Positions 62,235-64,000 of a DNA stretch of 64,000 nt are shown piece by piece. The notes under the pieces were generated by a model. That model was not told the origin of the DNA and did no database searches. It saw only the letters and a list, made by a program, of their open reading frames with translations. A program made the translations under genes and the position numbers. Position 1 is the stretch's first letter; every line of letters begins with the position of its first letter. The DNA is from Anaerolineaceae bacterium (GTDB taxonomy: Bacteria; Chloroflexota; Anaerolineae; Anaerolineales; Anaerolineaceae), in the NCBI GenBank assembly GCA_029975475.1, contig JARKPB010000008.1, forward strand, positions 1-64,000, in the 5' to 3' direction.

Positions 62235-62687
62235 ATGCGGCCCGACTGGGATTCTTATTTTATCAAGATTGCTTACGCCGTTTCCGAGCGCAGCACCTGT
62301 GATCGGGCGCAGGTGGGATGTGTTCTGGTCCTGGACAAGCGCATCCTGACCACCGGATTTAATGGATCGCCGACCGGCCAGGCGCACTGTGATGAGGTTG
62401 GTCACCTGATGGTGGACGGCCACTGTGTGCGCACAATCCACGCCGAGACCAACGCGATCATTCAGGCCGCGCTGCACGGTGTTTCAACGCGCGGGGCAAC
62501 CTGTTATGTGACCCATTTTCCTTGCATCAACTGCACCAAAGCGCTGATTAACGCCGGAATTGTGCGTTTGATCTATCATGTGGCTTATCGCTTGGACGAA
62601 AACGCGCTGCAATTCTTGAATGCCGCGAACATTGAGATTCAACAGGTTAATTTTAATGAGCCGGCCCGGACGACCCAGGCCACTTAA
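62235..62687 (+). CDS. dCMP deaminase (cytidine/deoxycytidylate deaminase family)
   Basis: This 150-residue enzyme has zinc site HAE (69-71) and PCINC (Cys97, Cys100), with Glu71 as proton shuttle, and the N-terminal RSTCDRAQVGCVLVLD and TGFNGSP strands typical of dCMP deaminases of the ComEB type. It makes dUMP for thymidylate synthesis. GGAGG six bases before ATG 62235 supports the start. Single gene with a terminator behind it. Confidence 0.92.
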   Translation: MRPDWDSYFIKIAYAVSERSTCDRAQVGCVLVLDKRILTTGFNGSPTGQAHCDEVGHLMVDGHCVRTIHAETNAIIQAALHGVSTRGATCYVTHFPCINCTKALINAGIVRLIYHVAYRLDENALQFLNAANIEIQQVNFNEPARTTQAT

Positions 62688-62693
62688 ATAAAT

Positions 62694-62722
62694 CAGCCAG
62701 CGAGCCTGTTTCGCTGGCTGAA
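62694..62722. terminator. Bidirectional terminator
   Basis: TCAGCCAGCGA (62694-62704) pairs with TCGCTGGCTGA (62712-62722). AAAAATTTG follows on the plus side, and on the minus strand TTTATTTAA follows, so it can end both the deaminase transcript and the convergent exported-protein transcript. Confidence 0.75.
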
Positions 62723-62743
62723 AAATTTGTGAAATGCACCCGC

Positions 62744-63202
62744 TTATTTGTTTTTTCCCTTGCCCTTATTATCATTCTTGAGCTGGCCAACCCCAACCGT
62801 GGCAGGCTTGCCGTGCTCTTTAAAGAGAGCTCCGATTCCGGCGCCGGATTTAAACGCGCTGATCAGTTCTTCAACGGTGACCGGTGTGCAATCGGTTTGC
62901 CCTTCACAGAAGGCTTTTGACTCAGCCGCGATGGCATAAAATTTTACCATCACGCCAAATCCCATCCCGTCCGCATGGAGGGCGGCAATCTGATCGGAGA
63001 GGGGAGGCTGACCATCGACAGGCGCAGGCAGCAAATCGCCAAAATATGCTGATAGAACAGCGATCAGCGGATGAGGTGGAGCGCTACTGTCAGTTAAGGG
63101 TGGAGTTTCAGTCGGCAGGCTGTCATCGGCCGACACAGGCGCAGCAAGCGCAAAAATGAACGCAGCCGCGATGAATAACGCCGTGACGCGTTTGAGTGTC
63201 AT
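62744..63202 (-). CDS. Small exported protein of unknown function
   Basis: This 152-residue protein has a clear Sec signal peptide (MTLKRVTALFIAAAFIFALA, cleavage near PVSA/DD) and no lipobox. The mature part has a Pro/Thr/Ser-rich stretch, then a compact helical region (FGVMVKFYAIAAESKAFCEG, two Cys that may bond: FCEGQTDCTP) and a Lys/Gly-rich tail (NDNKGKGKNK). I do not recognise the family. AGGAG eight bases before ATG 63202 decides the start over the frame to 63268. Confidence 0.75.
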   Translation of the reverse strand: MTLKRVTALFIAAAFIFALAAPVSADDSLPTETPPLTDSSAPPHPLIAVLSAYFGDLLPAPVDGQPPLSDQIAALHADGMGFGVMVKFYAIAAESKAFCEGQTDCTPVTVEELISAFKSGAGIGALFKEHGKPATVGVGQLKNDNKGKGKNK

Positions 63203-63348
63203 AGGTAGATCTCCTTTCAACCAAAATTCAACCATAGCATATCTGGAATCGCCGTTAAAGTCAACCAACGATATTGTAAAGCGGCGCGCAGGGGGAAACC
63301 GGTAACGCGGTATAATTCACGCTACTCCATGACAGAGGATGCGAAACC

Positions 63349-64000
63349 ATGAATCGTGATGCCGTGATTGAACAGTTGAAGAAAAACAACCAGGTCAGCG
63401 TGATGATTGTCGGCGCGGGAATTAACGGCGCGGGCACCTTTCGCGACCTGGCGCTGAACGGGGTGGATGTTCTATTAATTGATCGGGGAGATTTTTGCTC
63501 GGGCGCGTCCTCCGCGTCATCCCACATGGCACACGGCGGGATCCGCTACCTGGAAAACGGCGAATTTCGTCTGGTGCGAGAAGCCGTGCGGGAGCGCAAC
63601 CGGATGATCGAGAATGCGCCGCATATTGTCCGCCCGCTGCCGACCACGATTCCAATTTTTAAGTTCTGGTCTGGTTTACTGAACGCGCCGCTGAAGTTTT
63701 TGAATCTTCTGGACCGCCCAGCGGAGCGGGGAGCATTCATAATAAAAGCCGGGTTGATCATGTACGATGCATACACCCGCAGTCAAAAAACTGTGCCAAC
63801 CCACCGGATGCGCGGCCGAACAGCGTCTCTAGAAATGTTTCCGCGCTTGAATCCAGACATTCTGTTTACCGCCACGTATTATGACGGGCAGATCCTGTCG
63901 CCCGAGCGGTACACGGTGGAACTGGTCAAAGACGGGGAAGCCGAAGGTCCCCACGCGCGGGCGGTGAATTATCTGGCGTTTCTGCGGATGGAAAACGGGA
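63349..64000 (+). CDS. glpD: FAD-dependent glycerol-3-phosphate dehydrogenase, 5' part only
   Basis: The frame is open from ATG 63349 to the window end (217 codons seen), so the gene is cut by the window. It begins MNRDAVIEQLKKNNQVSVMI, followed by the FAD dinucleotide motif GAGINGAG (22-29) and CSGASSASSHMAHGGIRYLE, typical of GlpD. The enzyme oxidises glycerol 3-phosphate to dihydroxyacetone phosphate at the membrane and passes electrons to quinone. AGAGGA nine bases upstream supports the start, and TATAAT at 63311-63316 is a candidate -10 box. Confidence 0.9.
   Translation, partial: MNRDAVIEQLKKNNQVSVMIVGAGINGAGTFRDLALNGVDVLLIDRGDFCSGASSASSHMAHGGIRYLENGEFRLVREAVRERNRMIENAPHIVRPLPTTIPIFKFWSGLLNAPLKFLNLLDRPAERGAFIIKAGLIMYDAYTRSQKTVPTHRMRGRTASLEMFPRLNPDILFTATYYDGQILSPERYTVELVKDGEAEGPHARAVNYLAFLRMENG

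Overview
The window looks like a chromosome segment of a Chloroflexota bacterium, most likely class Anaerolineae. This is inferred from style, not from a marker gene: the binding-protein lipoproteins carry Ala/Pro/Thr/Glu-rich linkers, glycan-uptake ABC operons dominate, and a very large cytoplasmic sensor-regulator carries a LacI-type sugar-binding domain. No rRNA, tRNA or CRISPR array was recognised.

Region 1 (1-16.5 kb) is an accessory region that resembles an integrated mobile element. It holds a tyrosine recombinase whose best start is followed by an in-frame TGA, then a minus-strand block with an AbrB-like regulator, an unknown protein, an HTH/zinc-ribbon protein and a DnaB/RepA-like replicative ATPase. 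Cargo follows: a Ser/Thr kinase with a two-HTH partner, a divergent Fic protein, an A+T-rich pair (HEAT-repeat protein with a candidate nuclease domain plus an N4-cytosine-type methyltransferase), a metallophosphatase, an XRE-ImmA regulator overlapping a PIN protein, a YjzC-like protein, a lone XRE protein and a leucine-rich-repeat lipoprotein. Several cargo genes have well-defined operators.

Region 2 (16.6-28.7 kb, plus strand) is a beta-glucan utilisation locus. It encodes a hybrid LacI-sensor/histidine kinase/receiver/AraC regulator, a sugar ABC importer, one exported and one cytoplasmic GH16 glucanase, and a large GH94-like phosphorylase. Probable logic: cut beta-1,3-glucan outside, import oligosaccharides, shorten them inside and phosphorolyse them.

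Region 3 (28.8-39.3 kb, minus strand) is an amino-sugar/tagatose-type locus: DeoR regulator with an operator array, SIS sugar-phosphate isomerase, second ABC importer, FGGY kinase, GH4 glycosidase, LacD-like aldolase and KbaZ/GatZ protein without KbaY.

Region 4 (39.3-50.9 kb, minus strand) is a ten-gene catabolic operon behind a consensus promoter with two IclR-like sites: FGGY kinase, FAD-linked oxidase, an iron-sulfur-subunit-like partner that has lost its clusters, a D-apionate-lactonase-like protein, IclR regulator, cupin, zinc dehydrogenase, split transketolase and a Gfo/Idh/MocA oxidoreductase. Its make-up suggests catabolism of a branched or short-chain plant sugar such as D-apiose.

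Region 5 (51-64 kb) is mostly core functions: a small polysaccharide-modification cluster (formyltransferase, deacetylase, GT2), 6-phosphogluconate dehydrogenase, a DUF47/PiT phosphate uptake pair, an aldose-epimerase-like protein, ClpB, a flavodoxin-like protein, a CoA-binding protein, dCMP deaminase, a small exported protein, and the 5' part of glycerol-3-phosphate dehydrogenase, which runs off the window.
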